Shown piece by piece: positions 23,102 to 33,908 of a DNA stretch of 64,000 nt. Each line of letters starts with the position of its first letter. Positions within the stretch are counted from its first letter, which is position 1. The stretch comes from Artemia franciscana (lineage: Eukaryota; Arthropoda; Branchiopoda; Anostraca; Artemiidae): the NCBI RefSeq assembly GCF_032884065.1, contig NW_027062665.1, positions 496,001-560,000 on the forward strand. The letters run 5' to 3'. The notes under the pieces are model-generated. The model was not told the origin of the DNA and did not search any database. It worked only from the letters and a program-made list of their open reading frames with translations. The position numbers and the translations under genes are program-made.

Positions 23102-24001
23102 TTGCACGATGAAGAAGCAATTATGCGAGTGACGAACTCGCTGTTTCAGCATCTCCAGGCCGTCGACTTGGTTATTTCTCGATCGCGCACCCTGATTCAG
23201 GCCACAAGAAGCGAACTCACAGACCTGCGTTCAGATGCTCCATTCGTATCGCTTTTCGAAAAGGCTAAAGAGTTTGCAACAGAACTCGAAATCGAAGTAC
23301 CTGCTGTGAATGAACCCGCGACTAGACCCTCCTCTGTTGGTCAGAAAGGACGACCTCAAAGAACTCAAAAGATAACCAAGCATCTGAAACAATTTGTGAC
23401 AACTTTGACGCTAGGAAAGAATTTCATCGAATCTGGAAATCGGACTACTACTTTGGCAGATATAATGAAGCGAGAATACTTCGAAACTTTTGACTGTCTA
23501 CTAGCCGAATTTGACAGAAGGTTTACAGATAACTTGCCAGTGCTGAGTATACTCGAAGCCTTGGATCCAAGCTCAACCAAGTTTATGGACACAGAGCCGC
23601 TCAAGCGTTTCTCTGCTCTTTACGGCGAGCTGGATATCAACGACATTCTTCTTGAATCTCAAGCTGGTATTGCCAAGCGTTTCTTGCTCGATGAGGAGAA
23701 AAAGCTGGAAAACTTCCTAGACATTGTCGACCATCTTCAGGCATTACGAGTGGCTTACTCAGAAGTAATTAAAGTACTTCGTATTGCTGCCACACTTCCT
23801 GTGACAACAGCGAGCAATGAGCGTTTTTTTTCTAGCCTAGAGATAGTGAAAAACTACCTGCGGTCTACAACAGGAGATGATCGTCTCAGTCACCTTCTTT
23901 TGATATTTGCAGAGAAGGACTTAGTAAAAAATTTGGACTACGACCAGCTTGTTGATGATTTTGCAAAAATGAAACCTCGGCGGTTCCCCTTGTTACTTTG
24001 A
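23102..24001 (+). CDS. hAT transposase, C-terminal half (ZMYM1/DUF4371-type)
   Basis: A 299-residue uninterrupted frame shows the C-terminal half of a hAT-superfamily transposase. Residues 1-75 are a helical middle region. A segment around VTTLTLGKNFIE and FETFDCLLAEFDRRF follows (about 98-140). The C-terminal dimerisation domain starts near residue 215, with KVLRIAATLPVTTASNERFFS, SLEIVKNYLRST and RLSHLLLIFAEKD. The family cuts and pastes DNA in the nucleus with an RNase H-like DDE core. The N-terminal zinc finger and first catalytic Asp region are missing, since full-length relatives are at least twice as long. The ATG used is simply the first in the frame and is probably not a native start. 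Codon third positions and G+C are clearly higher than in the flanks, and no stop has accumulated. It is therefore a recent arrival, a conserved exon, or both. Confidence 0.85.
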   Translation: MHDEEAIMRVTNSLFQHLQAVDLVISRSRTLIQATRSELTDLRSDAPFVSLFEKAKEFATELEIEVPAVNEPATRPSSVGQKGRPQRTQKITKHLKQFVTTLTLGKNFIESGNRTTTLADIMKREYFETFDCLLAEFDRRFTDNLPVLSILEALDPSSTKFMDTEPLKRFSALYGELDINDILLESQAGIAKRFLLDEEKKLENFLDIVDHLQALRVAYSEVIKVLRIAATLPVTTASNERFFSSLEIVKNYLRSTTGDDRLSHLLLIFAEKDLVKNLDYDQLVDDFAKMKPRRFPLLL

Positions 24002-24464
24002 GTGTTGTAATATTTTTTTTATCTTGTTATGTTGTTGCTTTATGTTAATATATTTGATCTGGAAGATTTCTGCTGAAGGAAAATCGAGATTTTGGTTACA
24101 ATCCCCAGCATAGCAATGAAGATTACTTTCACCGACCTATTGTTTACTAAAATAAGAAAGTTTCTCGCTGAGGAATGCCAGCCTGTTGTCTGGTTGAATT
24201 TTCCACTTTCAGTTTAATCACTTAACCTCGTTGATTGTATTCTTCGTTGTTATAATCAATCTTAGAGGTCAGTGTGGCTGAGTTCCACCTTCGGTTACAG
24301 TACATTTCCAAGCAACACACGGGTGCTGAAAATGCGTTTTTACTTAGAATATTTGATTCATGTGCTGCTAAAACCCGCATTTTTCTCACGTGACACTAAG
24401 TGAATCGGGGGGGGGGGCAGATGGAGTTCATGCCCATCCCAAGATTATGCCCAAATGGCGCCTC
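24002..24464 (+). other. 3' flank of the hAT gene
   Basis: This non-coding stretch follows the transposase stop. It ends in a G-run (about 24407-24418) and GCCTCTGCCCCC near 24460-24473, which could be the outer end of the element because hAT ends often carry CAGGGGC-like termini. No matching left end survives upstream, so the boundary is not proven. Confidence 0.3.
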
Positions 24465-24545
24465 TGCCCCCAACCCACCATGGCACTTCCTGGATGAAAG
24501 ACCAAGAACCAGAGATCAGCACCACCGGTAGGGACTGTAAAGTCT
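24465..24545 (+). mobile_element. SINE 3' fragment, same family as 43430-43705
   Basis: This block (CCCAACCCACCATGGCACTT through GAGATCAGCACCACCGG) matches the reverse complement of 43430-43520, the distal part of a tRNA-derived SINE. Confidence 0.6.
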
Positions 24546-24664
24546 AATACCATATTGTGCATTTAGCCTGTGCCTTCAAATTTTTCATCCATATAGACGG
24601 GAAAAACTTTTTAATTGTTACATAATACTGCAGCTATAAATCATAATAGGCAATCCTTAACATC

Positions 24665-25556
24665 TTTATTGGTTATCTGTAATATTTAAGCGTACTCGAA
24701 CTATTTAACAGTATCACGATTCTTTAGCATAGTGATTCCAAACACTCTCTTCCCAACCCCTCATTAGCTCAAGCACCATAACTTACTTTTTTTCACCAGT
24801 GTTAAAGTCATTACTATCCACATTAACTCTGAATATGAACCCTACCGACAGATCTTACACGTAATCTTGAAAAATAAGGGAATTTAACTTCCCTGTAAAT
24901 TGATTCTGAGCTCCATCTTTCAGGCGTATATACCCAAAATATGTGTCATGGGTCCTTCTCGGAGTCATCTTTATTTTTTCATTCTCTCATTCACTCGTGA
25001 CTGAATGTATAGTTAACGTCAGGGATTGGGAGCTGCACATTATGCTTCAGGCAACAGTCAATGAAGAAGATGTTAGAAAAGTAAAATCAATTCTACGGTT
25101 AAAAGGAAATGTATATAGGATCATAGTGGTCATTGCGAATGTTCTTCTGACAACCTTAAAGACATGGTTTTTCGCATATGATTCTATTTTTAAGGAACAC
25201 CCTGTTTCAGTTCTTTCATCTTCTGTACTGACATTTGCGATCGAAATGATTATTCCAAAGGTATGTAAACTTTATTTGCTCATTGTATTTAAACTATGAG
25301 AATGTTTTGTATATTTGCTTTAAAAAAGTGTTAATTAATTTGTATCGATACAACAGAAAAGGACAAAGCATTAATAAAATCATATTTCTTGTTCTAACAG
25401 AACAAGAAAAGAAAGCTGCATGTTAACGCAAGTACTAACTTCTGGTCAGTTTCGACTAGGTGCGACAGGATTCAAAACAACAGTGATGAGACTCGTCCAC
25501 CTTCTTCTTTCTTTGCATAGCCTATAATTGAATATATAAAAGTGATGTTTGTTTTT
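24665..25556. repeat. Inverted partner of the segment at 3691-4690
   Basis: Both outer parts match 3700-3835 and 4215-4690 in reverse complement; the central ~260 bp (about 25150-25410) does not. On the + strand a frame through 24943-25262 ends IEMIIPK at a good donor GTATGT (25261). In the other copy the unrelated centre has, on its - strand, a frame ending SGNLLK at a GTACTT donor. The right boundary abuts a family A 5' end exactly at 25557. Confidence 0.6.
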
Positions 25557-26390
25557 CAAACAGTCCGTGGTAACGAACTGTAGTAAGGAGCGATCCGGCT
25601 CAATAGTAACCAAAACTCAAAAAAATTGAATTTTGATATCAATAGCTACATCAAAAGAATCGCATTTTAATGCTGATTTTAAATATATAAGTTTCATCAA
25701 CTGTAGTCTTAGCCATCAAAAGTTACGAGCCTGAGAAAATTTGCCTTATTTAGAAAAATAGGGGGAAACACCCCCTAAAAGTCGTAAGATCTTAACGAAA
25801 ATGACACCATCAGATTCAGCGTATCAGAGAACCCTACTGTAGAAGTTTCAAGCTCCTATTTACAAAAATGTGGAATTTTGCATGTTTTGCCACAAGACAA
25901 ATCACGGGTGCGTGTTTGTTTGTTTTTTTTTTTGTTTTTTTTCCCAGGGGTCATCGTATCGACCAAGTGGTCCTAGAATGTCACAAGAGGGCTCGTTCTA
26001 ACGGAAATTAAAAGTTCTAGTGCCCTTTTTAAGTGACCCAAAAAATTGGAGGGCATCTAGGCCCCCTCCCACGCTCATTTTTTTCCCAAAGTCAACAGAT
26101 CAAAATTTTGAGATAGCCATTTTGTTTAGCATAGTCGAAAATCATAATGACTATGTTTTTGGGGATGACTTACTCCCCCACAGTCCCTGGGGGAGGGGTT
26201 TCAAGTTACAAACTTCAACCAGTGTTTACATATAATAATGGTTATTGGGAAGTGTAAAGACGTTTTCAGGGGGATTTTTTTGGTTTTGGGGGTAGGGTTA
26301 AGGGAGGGGGCTATGTGGGAGGATCTTTCCTTGGAGAAATATGCCATGGGGGAAAAAAATTCAATGAAAAGGGCGCAGGACGAATCTGGT
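25557..26390 (+). mobile_element. Family A foldback repeat, 5' half
   Basis: It begins CAAACAGTCCGTGGTAACG and follows the family consensus through the poly-T/CCCAGGGGTCATC block and the TCCCTGGGGGAGGGG block to AAAAGGGCGCAGGA. Both hairpin modules are missing. Confidence 0.85.
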
Positions 26391-26714
26391 CACGTTGGAA
26401 AAAAACGTCAAATTAAGAGCTTAATATACAATGCTGGGTGTTCGGAGCCTCTCTATTATGGAATATAATTTGAAAATAACACAACTATACGAGCGATAAA
26501 CATATATACCACAACCATAACTCAACTAACGAAAGAACTGCTAAGAGATAACACAACTATAAAGCGAAAACAGGTGAAAACTAACGGGAAAATAAACGAA
26601 CTAAGAGGTGGAAGGGGCCCAGAGAAAGAATATAATCCTTTTTCAATTTTGAGCCTAACTTCCGCAAAGGAGTAATAATGTCAGAAGCCCCGAAATACCA
26701 AATTATTTTCTTTT
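26391..26714. other. Unassigned interval between two family A copies
   Basis: A-rich sequence with no recognised gene or repeat. Confidence 0.35.
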
Positions 26715-28470
26715 CAAACAGTTCGTGGTAAGGAACTGTAGTAAGGGGCGACCCGGCTCAATAGTAAACGAAACTCTAAAAAACGGCATTTTGATGCTAA
26801 AAGATGCATCAAAAGAATCGAATTTTTACGCTGATATTAAATATATAAGTTTCAATTAATTTTGTCTTTGTCATCAAAAGTTACGAGCCTGAGAAAATTT
26901 GCCCTATTTTGGAAAAAAAAGGGGGAAACATCCCCTAAAAGTCATAGAATCTTAACGAAAATCACACTATCGCATTCGGTATATCAGAGAACTTTATAGC
27001 AAAAATTTCAAGCTCCTATCTAAAAAATGTGGAATTTTGTATTTTTTGCCAGAAGACAAATCACGGGTGCGTGTTTATTTGTTTGTTTGTTTTTTTTTTT
27101 TTTTTTTTTTTCCCAGGGGTCATCTTATCGACCAAGTGGTCCTAGAATGTCGCGAGAGGGCTCATTCGAACGGAAATGAAAAGTTCTAGTGCCCTTTTTA
27201 AGTGACCAAAAAAATTGGAGGGCAAATAGGCCCCTCCCATGCTCATTTTTTCCAAAAGTCAACAGATTAAAATTTGAAGATAGCCATTTTGTTCAGCATA
27301 GTCGAAAACCATAATAACTATGTCTTTGGGAATGACTTACTCCCCCACAATCCCTGAGGGGGGGGCTGCAAGTTACAAACTTTTTCCAGTGTTTACATAT
27401 AGTAATGGTTATTGGGAAGTGTACAGACGTATTCATGGGAATTTTTTGCTCTGGGGGTTGGGGTTGATGGGAGAGGGCTTTGTGGGAGGATCTTTCTTTT
27501 TGAGGAATATGTCATGGGGGAAGAAAAATTCAATGAAAAGGGCGCAGGATTTTCTAGCATTACTATAAAAAAAAACAATGAAAAAATAAACATGAAAACG
27601 TTTTTTCAAATGAAAGTAAGGAATAGCATTGAAATTTAAAACGAACAGAGATTATTACGCATATGAGGGGTTCTAAAAACACTTTAGCATAAAGAGCGGG
27701 GTATTTAGGAGGAGATAAATACCTCGCTCTTTATGCTAAAATATTTTTAGTGATTTCAACTATTTATTCTACGGCCTTTTTGATTCAGGGGTCATTCTTA
27801 AAGAATTCGGACAAAACTTACGATCTAGTGTAAAGAGCGAGGTATTAACGAGGATACAAACCCCCTCGTACACACAATAAAAATTTAAGAATATAAAAGT
27901 TTGTTACGTAAGTTAATTCTTAAGTTACGTATATTTTTTTACTAATAAAAACGTTCGTTGAATATTAAAAGTTCTAGTAGCATTTTTAAGTAACCGAAAA
28001 ATTGGAGGGCAGCTAGGCCTCCTTCCCCACCCCTTATTTCTAAAAATTGTCTGATCAAAACTAAGAGAAAGCCATTTAGCCAAAAAAAATTAATATACTA
28101 ATTTCATTTCAATAATTTATGTGCGGAGAGCCAAAATCAAACATGCATTAATTCAAAAACGTTATGAACTTAAATAAAAAAAACTAGTTTTTTTAACTGA
28201 AAGTAAGGAGCGACATTAAAACTTAAAACGAACAGAAATTACTCCGTATATGAAATGGGTTGTCCCCTCCGCAGTCCCACGCTCTTTACGCTAAAGTTTT
28301 TAATTGTTTTAAAAAGTAGAATTGTGGCAAAGAGTCAAACTTTAGCGTCAAGAGCGAGGGACTGCTGAGGGGACAACCCATTTCATAGACGGAGTAATTT
28401 CTGTTCGTTTTAAGTTTTAATGTCGCTCCTTACTTTCAGTTAAAAAAAACTAGTTTTTTTTATTTAATTC
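26715..28470 (+). mobile_element. Family A foldback repeat, reference full-length copy (about 1.75 kb)
   Basis: The 5' end is CAAACAGTTCGTGGTAAGG followed by AACTGTAGTAAGGGGCGACC. Then come a ~370-bp unique part, a T-run of over 20 bp (near 27090-27110), CCCAGGGGTCATC and the GTGACCAAAAAAATTGGAGG block. Hairpin module 1 lies at about 27610-27860, with arms meeting at CTCGCTCTTTATGC/TAGTGTAAAGAGCGAG. A spacer with GTGCGGAGAGCCAAAATC follows, then hairpin module 2 at 28185-28470. Module 2 ends TCGCTCCTTACTTTCAGTT, the reverse complement of AACTGAAAGTAAGGAGCGA, and the same phrase (AACTGTAGTAAGGAGCGA) lies just inside the 5' palindrome. The element thus has terminal inverted repeats. It has no reading frame of substance; its mobilising enzyme is unknown. 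Confidence 0.85.
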
Positions 28471-28809
28471 ATTATATTATAGATCATACTTCTACTGAAG
28501 ATTCTCGTATGCACCCACAATCTTTGAAATTGGTTGTTTACATGCACCCATTTTTCCAAAGTAGACAGAACTAATAAGATTTTTTTGTGTTTCCTTTATT
28601 CTAGACTGACTCTCACACTGCTGATAACAAACAAACTACCAAACACAAAATATTCTGTTCATCTTCAACTAGAACAAACAAAGCAAATCCATTATACGAA
28701 AACCGTTTTTATTTCTTATTCCAAAAATAGCATAACCGCTTTTTTGTCAAAAGTATATGCAATGTCACTCTCCTCCCATAGAGGGTGTCCTGTATGTCGT
28801 CGCCGTGAA
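28471..28809. other. Unassigned interval
   Basis: A+T-rich; no gene recognised. Confidence 0.35.
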
Positions 28810-29270
28810 CCTAGCTGCTTGGCTTAGCCTGATTTTAGACTGTAAGTCGTCACACTGTACCTGACAACATGCCATAACCTTGTTTCTGACTGAATGGCGT
28901 CTCACTGCACTGAACTTTGAGTCGTCACCCAGTTCCTGACTGTTTGTCTTCACATTGTCACTGACAATGTTGAAGTTGAGGTCATGTATCTGACAGCGAA
29001 TCATTGCCTTTTTCCTGGTTTTATGTTGTCAACTTATTCCTGACTGCATGTCGTCCCCTTTTTTCTGAATATATTTCTTTACCTTGTTCTTGACTATAAA
29101 TTGTCGCCCTTTTTTTCTTATAATAAGAATGGCCGTAGCCCTGTATAAGCATAAGAAAAATAATGTTAGATTGCTAACCTGTACCATAAACGTATTATAA
29201 GTAATATCCACAGTCCTTCAAATCCACATAATTTATTTGGTTCAATATTGGTTACTAGACCGGTCATTTT
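28810..29270 (-). repeat. Dispersed repeat family C fragment with minisatellite, reverse
   Basis: The reverse complement matches 2830-3180, first the unique CTAGTAACCAATA...GAACCAAATAAATTATGTG part and then the GTCAGGAACAAGG-type minisatellite. This shows that the minisatellite is an integral end of family C. Confidence 0.7.
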
Positions 29271-29542
29271 CTTATATTGCACATCCAAATTCTTGGTGTT
29301 TTCTGAATTAAGTACGCTGTTGTTAATGTCACTTCTTACTTTCGGATGGAAAAAAAATATATTTTTGATGAATTTTAAACAAAACAAATTGACCGTTTTA
29401 GAACAAATGGCATTGATTATTTTTTAATCTTAAAACTCCTAAAATCTTACTGATTAAATTTTAAGACAAAACAAGTGAACCGTTTTAGAAAAGATCAAGG
29501 TAATCGTGTATTATACGCCACTAACTCAAGTTAGCGCTGTGC

Positions 29543-29860
29543 AAAACTCGAGAACAAACCGGTTTCTTCGTTAGTTTCTTTCAGCTTAGCCTGAGACAAG
29601 ACAAAGACAAGTGACAGAATAAACTGAAAATATATAATTTGGGCTATATATTTCCATATTAGGGGGTGGGGTAAAGTATTTGGACAGTTTGAAGTTAGGA
29701 ATCAATTTTTACTTCATATGCAAAATAATTGTACCTAACACATTTTGCATGTAGAGCCACTATACCTTACCCCACCCCCTTAATGTGTAAATTTATACCC
29801 CAAATTTGTTTCTAGAGTAACGAAGAAACTAACGAAGAAAGCTGTTTGTTCTCGACTTTT
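29543..29860. mobile_element. MITE with ~40-bp inverted ends
   Basis: The left arm AAAACTCGAGAACAAAC...TTTCTTCGTTAGTTTCTT is mirrored by the right arm AAGAAACTAACGAAGAAAG...GTTTGTTCTCGACTTTT. The interior has a GGGCTATATATTTCCATATT phrase also seen in the MITE at 53498, and inverted GGGGTGGGG/CCCCACCCC blocks. It is non-coding. Confidence 0.75.
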
Positions 29861-30649
29861 ACGCCGGGATCTGAAAGGAGCTTTTGATGAAGTTATAAGG
29901 TAATTTAGCATTCTTATTTTAATATATTTGTGGAAAATTTATAATGACGGAAATGTCGTTAAAGACTGCTTACAAATCCGTAATAAGTCTTCTTTGTGTT
30001 TGTTGAGTTGAGAGATCCCATCTAAGACAGTGTCAAATAACACAATTTAGGAGGTGTAAAATACGTCTTGAAAATATGGTGGGGGGAGGGGGGATCTGTC
30101 GTTCTTTTTCAAAGAAAACACAAATAAAGGCATTTTCAATGAAATTATAAAAAAAAATCTAGAGGGGGATTATGAGGCGGTTCCAAGAATATGCGGGGCA
30201 AGTTTAAACTGCTGGAAAGAATAAATCATTATTCAAAGTTTAATTTATTCAAAAGTTTCATTTATCCAAACAACACTAGCAATATAAATAGTTGATTTAT
30301 CGAAATATAATCCTTGACGAGCCTCCCGTCTTGATTTTTCATTTCATCAAAATATCCTTCTCTTTTATTTCTGCTATCAACTTGAATCAACTTCTTTCAA
30401 TGGTAAATCAATTAACTGTTTAAAACCTCAAACATGTCACTCCTCTGTTACTCACATAAACTTCCTCAAATTTATCATCCAAATATGCGGGGCAAGTTTA
30501 AACTTCTGGGAAGAATAAATCATTATTCAAAGTTTCATTTATTCAAAAAAAATGTATTTTTTCCACTTTTTGTTGAAATTATACCCGTTTTCTCTCTCTA
30601 GTATTTATAAGCTTATGCTATATTTCAATGTCTGGACTCCAGTTATATT
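29861..30649. other. Interval with a duplicated ~75-bp block
   Basis: The stretch at 30186-30268 (ATATGCGGGGCAAGTTTAAA onward) recurs directly at 30483-30550 with few changes. The ~215 bp between them holds no recognised gene. Confidence 0.55.
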
Positions 30650-30897
30650 TTAGCCTGATGAAGGGTTATAAAGCTCCGATATGAAATTCATGAAATAATG
30701 CATTCTCAATCTGACGGAATATTTTTTTTTGAAATAATACTCTGCAAGATATCCTTCCATATGTTCTTCTTTTCTACCATAAGTGGGGATGTTATTTCTC
30801 ACTTTTCTCCATGTCCGTTCTATATTTTGGGTATGGGCTCCTGTTGTAGGGTCAACAAAATTTAGGTCATGATTGACACGCAAATGCTGAAAGCCAT
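30650..30897 (-). pseudogene. Merlin (IS1016/ISXO2-like) transposase, C-terminal fragment
   Basis: The - strand reads YGFQHLRVNHDLNFVDP, TTGAHTQNIERTWRKVR, PTYGRKEEHMEGYLAEYYF and ends ELYNPSSG before a TAA. This is the C-terminal part of the ISXO2-like DDE domain shared by IS1595/IS1016 and eukaryotic Merlin transposases. The E of IERTWR is the third catalytic residue and VNHxxxFVDPxTGAHTQ is diagnostic. It is separated from the matching middle fragment at 31473-31706 by 575 bp bounded by 28-bp direct repeats. Confidence 0.85.
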
Positions 30898-31112
30898 GGT
30901 TGGCAGAAATTAGAACCTGCTATCTTTATGTTTCTCTGACTCTTAAAGCTCATGGGACGTAGGGAAATACATTTTGCTACTTCCCTAATTTCCACGAATT
31001 GGGTAATTTTTTTCAATGAAAAGCGGTTTTATTTTACATTTATCGGATAAACATCAAATCTGGTATGTAAGAGCAATACATTTTTTCAGTCTATAAACAA
31101 CTTTGCTTGAAA

Positions 31113-31475
31113 ATGAGCTGTAATAATTGGAAAATCGATTTATTTAATGGAATACTTTAATTTGCCACAGACGATGCAATTTTAGAACTGTATTATAACC
31201 ATGGCATGTTATTGAGGAGCAAAGATTGCTCAATTTGTGGCCGGACTTGCGTTAAATCTGGAATTTATTTCTGTTGCCAGAAAACCAGGCGTATATCCAT
31301 TCGTGATGGCCGTGAGATTGAAAGAAGAAAGCGTAATTTTAGAAAATCTATCTATCATAAAACGTGGCTGGAACGCTCACGCCTCACTCTACAACAGAAT
31401 TTTCGGTTTTTGATGCTGTGGCTTCAGACTAATGCTTCAAGGGAGGAATTGATATTCAATAACAGCCCACTGTGA
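31113..31475 (+). pseudogene. Merlin transposase N-terminal fragment, inverted
   Basis: On the + strand the frame starts MSCNNWKIDLFNGIL. After a one-base shift near 31158 it continues AILELYYNHGMLLRSKDCSI, a CxxC...CC zinc-ribbon-like part (CSICGRTC, FCCQKTRR), SIRDG, then TWLERSRLTLQQNF and LMLWLQTNASREE. Order and motifs match the N-terminal zinc ribbon and helical region that precede the DDE core in Merlin/ISXO2 proteins. It lies head-on against the - strand core fragment, so an inversion or composite insertion has scrambled the gene. Confidence 0.75.
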
Positions 31476-31706
31476 TTGACACGCAAATGCTGAAAGCCAT
31501 AGTGGGCTAGGCAGTCATAGGCCCTCCAAAAGTCACTGATTATTGTTGTACCTGGCAGGATTCTGTCACGTATTATTCCCAACAGTGTAGCACTACTTCT
31601 ATCTGGCACGGCAACCATGAATGAATTTCCTGTAGATCGCTCTATACCACCAAATACCCAAACACCATCGACAATTCGACCACGATTGTACTTACGCTTG
31701 CCAAAT
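31473..31706 (-). pseudogene. Merlin transposase catalytic core fragment
   Basis: The - strand reads FGKRKYNRGRIVDGVWVFGG, IERSTGNSFMVAVPDRS, a LLGIIRDRILPGTTIISDFW segment and ends YGFQHLRVNHS. KRKYNRGR, VFGGIER and the catalytic D of IISDFWRAY are hallmarks of the ISXO2-like DDE domain. The first catalytic Asp, normally just before FGKRKYNRGR, is absent. The sequence upstream is the 31.7/37.5-kb duplicated unit and ends in a splice-acceptor-like TTGTTCTCATTAG exactly at 31708/31707. The continuation is the C-terminal fragment at 30650-30897, which repeats the YGFQHLRVNH overlap. Confidence 0.85.
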
Positions 31707-32535
31707 CTAATGAGAACAAAAAAAAATAATGACTAAGCATTTAAAGATTATTGAAGAATTTATAAAATTAAGATTTCTTCAAAAAAAAATTAAGAGTAAC
31801 GAAATTCATTGGTTCTCATTTGAAAGTGAATTGACCGCATAAATAACAAAAAACTAGTTTTTTTTAACTGAAAGTAAGGAGCGACATTACTTAAAACGAA
31901 AACGAACAGAAATTATGTTTTCAATATCTAAAGGATAATTCTGTAACTCAAGTAAACTTTCCCCCAAAGTGGCCAGAGGGCCACTAATAGAAATCGTCAA
32001 ATTCCTCATGGTGGATGGCAGTTCCCCTCCACGACTAAATCCACCAGACCACAGGTATAAAGAAAAAATGTAAGGAAAAAAAGTAAAAAATGATATAACC
32101 AAGGTAAGGATAAATAAAGTTATATAATCAAGGCGAGGATAAATAAGAAAAAGCAGGGAAAGAGAAGAAAAAAGAAACAAGGAAAAACTAAGAAATAAAC
32201 AAATAATCAGCACTGGAAATATAGACCATTCATTCATAATCATGATAATAATATACGAAAATAATCAGTTTGCGAATCACTAAAAACACAATAAAAAATG
32301 TTCTCCATAGGGGGGGGGATTAGCCAACGAGACAAATCTGTAAAAAACTACGACAAAAGAAAATAAGCAAAATAGAGCCTAGGAACTTTTTGAATGGGAG
32401 TTCTATTGTATTTTCTAAGGGTTAAAACTAAATGGAGGATTAACAGCCCTCCCAAAGCCCATAATTCAAAAAAAAATTCTATTAAAACTTTGAAAGAGCT
32501 TTCTTGTTTCGCACTGTTGAGTTATTCAGTGCTTA
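31706..32535. repeat. 830-bp direct duplicate, copy 1
   Basis: This unit reappears in the same orientation at 37481-38312 with few differences. It contains a partial family A end (AACTGAAAGTAAGGAGCGACATTA), a part whose - strand can be read as a 118-codon hydrophobic frame (31887-32243), and the first part of family C. The frame is broken in the second copy and is rich in F/L/S, so it is not called a gene. Confidence 0.85.
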
Positions 32536-33560
32536 TTTGTTTGGGGATGTCAATCTCATCATAGTCATCAGGACAAGAGTAGTACTTTTGGGAATTCGTT
32601 CATTATTCACATATAGTATATATGTTGCTGATAAAGGTATGATTGTTTGAACTTCACTTTACAAAAACATGAAGGACATTCAGACAAGCCTTACAAAGAA
32701 TGCTCAGGGAAGTGTTTAAATGAATATATGTGTATATATAGATTGTCAACAGGACTCAGCAATGACTGAATATATTAATTTAAAACTTTCAGAAAATGAT
32801 AAGGGAGATGATTAAAAAGACAAAATTTGCGTGCAACCAATACAACTACAGCTACTGACACTACTACTGCTACAATTACTACACTACTTCATTTAAAATA
32901 TTTAGGAGCAATTTGAACCAAATAAAAATACTATGTGCATTTACTTTGTAAAAGGACCGTATGTCAAGAATTCATTTGGGTATTAAGTTAAAACTTTCGG
33001 AGAATATTTAAACGGGATGATTATCTGGACAAAAGACAATATATGCACTGATGATAAATAAAACTGCTACTGCTATATTTACTACTACTATTTCAACTTC
33101 TTCGACAACTAATCCTATTTCAACTACTAGTAAGGCTGAAAGTATTACGATAAGAAGTACAAGAATACTCAGGTTATAAATAGGACATATCAGCAATGTC
33201 AGAACAATGGCTAATTGTATTAAGTTGACACTTTAAGGACTTGACGAGAGGGCTTTTAGACTGACCCAAAAGAAATCCGTTCAAAAACTGCTGCTACTAG
33301 CATTACCACTATTGTTATTAATACTACTACTAGCAATACTAATAATAATGGGGTTAAAATGGGTGAAACCAATGTGCCCGGTGCTGACGACATGCAGTCA
33401 AGTGCAGGACGACAACCTGTATTCAGGTATAGGGTAACGACATGTAGTCAGCAATTGAACGTTGACATATTTATCTTTGAATTTGAGTGAGGATATAAAA
33501 CCTTGATGAAGCGTTATTTAGTGTCGGAGTTCTGGATTGGACATTGATTGACTAGAATCT
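32380..33560 (+). repeat. Dispersed repeat family C, copy 2
   Basis: Matches 1570-2860 along its length in the same orientation, with a short TA tract and a (CTA)n-like region. It overlaps the end of the 830-bp duplicate because that unit captured the start of family C. Confidence 0.75.
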
Positions 33561-33908
33561 TCTTGAGGCGTAAAGGGGTCTGGATAAACAAAAATTACCA
33601 GTTGTCACAGGGGAGACGATACTACTATCAAATGTAAAAATCTGATTTTTTAAGGTAGATTAGCTGATTGTGCAGATCATTGCAAAATGCATGCTAAATT
33701 ACTTTTATCTGGGCTAAAATATGGGTCGGCAGCGATTAGGGTAGTCATTGAAATGTTGGTGTTTGCTTAATAGCTTCAGAATTGATAAACTGATTTGTGG
33801 CTTTTCTTTATCTAACCATTTTATTCGTATTTTTCATGATTTTTTTCTGCTTGAGATACGATAAATATTATTTTTTTAAATGACTTTCAACTTCAATTAT
33901 GTTCTTAC
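33561..33908. other. Unassigned interval
   Basis: No recognised gene; it is probably intronic or intergenic next to the exon at 33909-34050. Confidence 0.3.

Noticed and set aside
30655..30700. CTGATGA...GAAA resembling a hammerhead core
   Set aside because: The spacing does not allow a proper stem II, and the stretch is the antisense of the Merlin C-terminal codons.
31887..32243. 118-codon hydrophobic - strand frame repeated at 37810-38019
   Set aside because: The duplicate copy is frameshifted and the composition is typical of translated A/G-rich repeat DNA.
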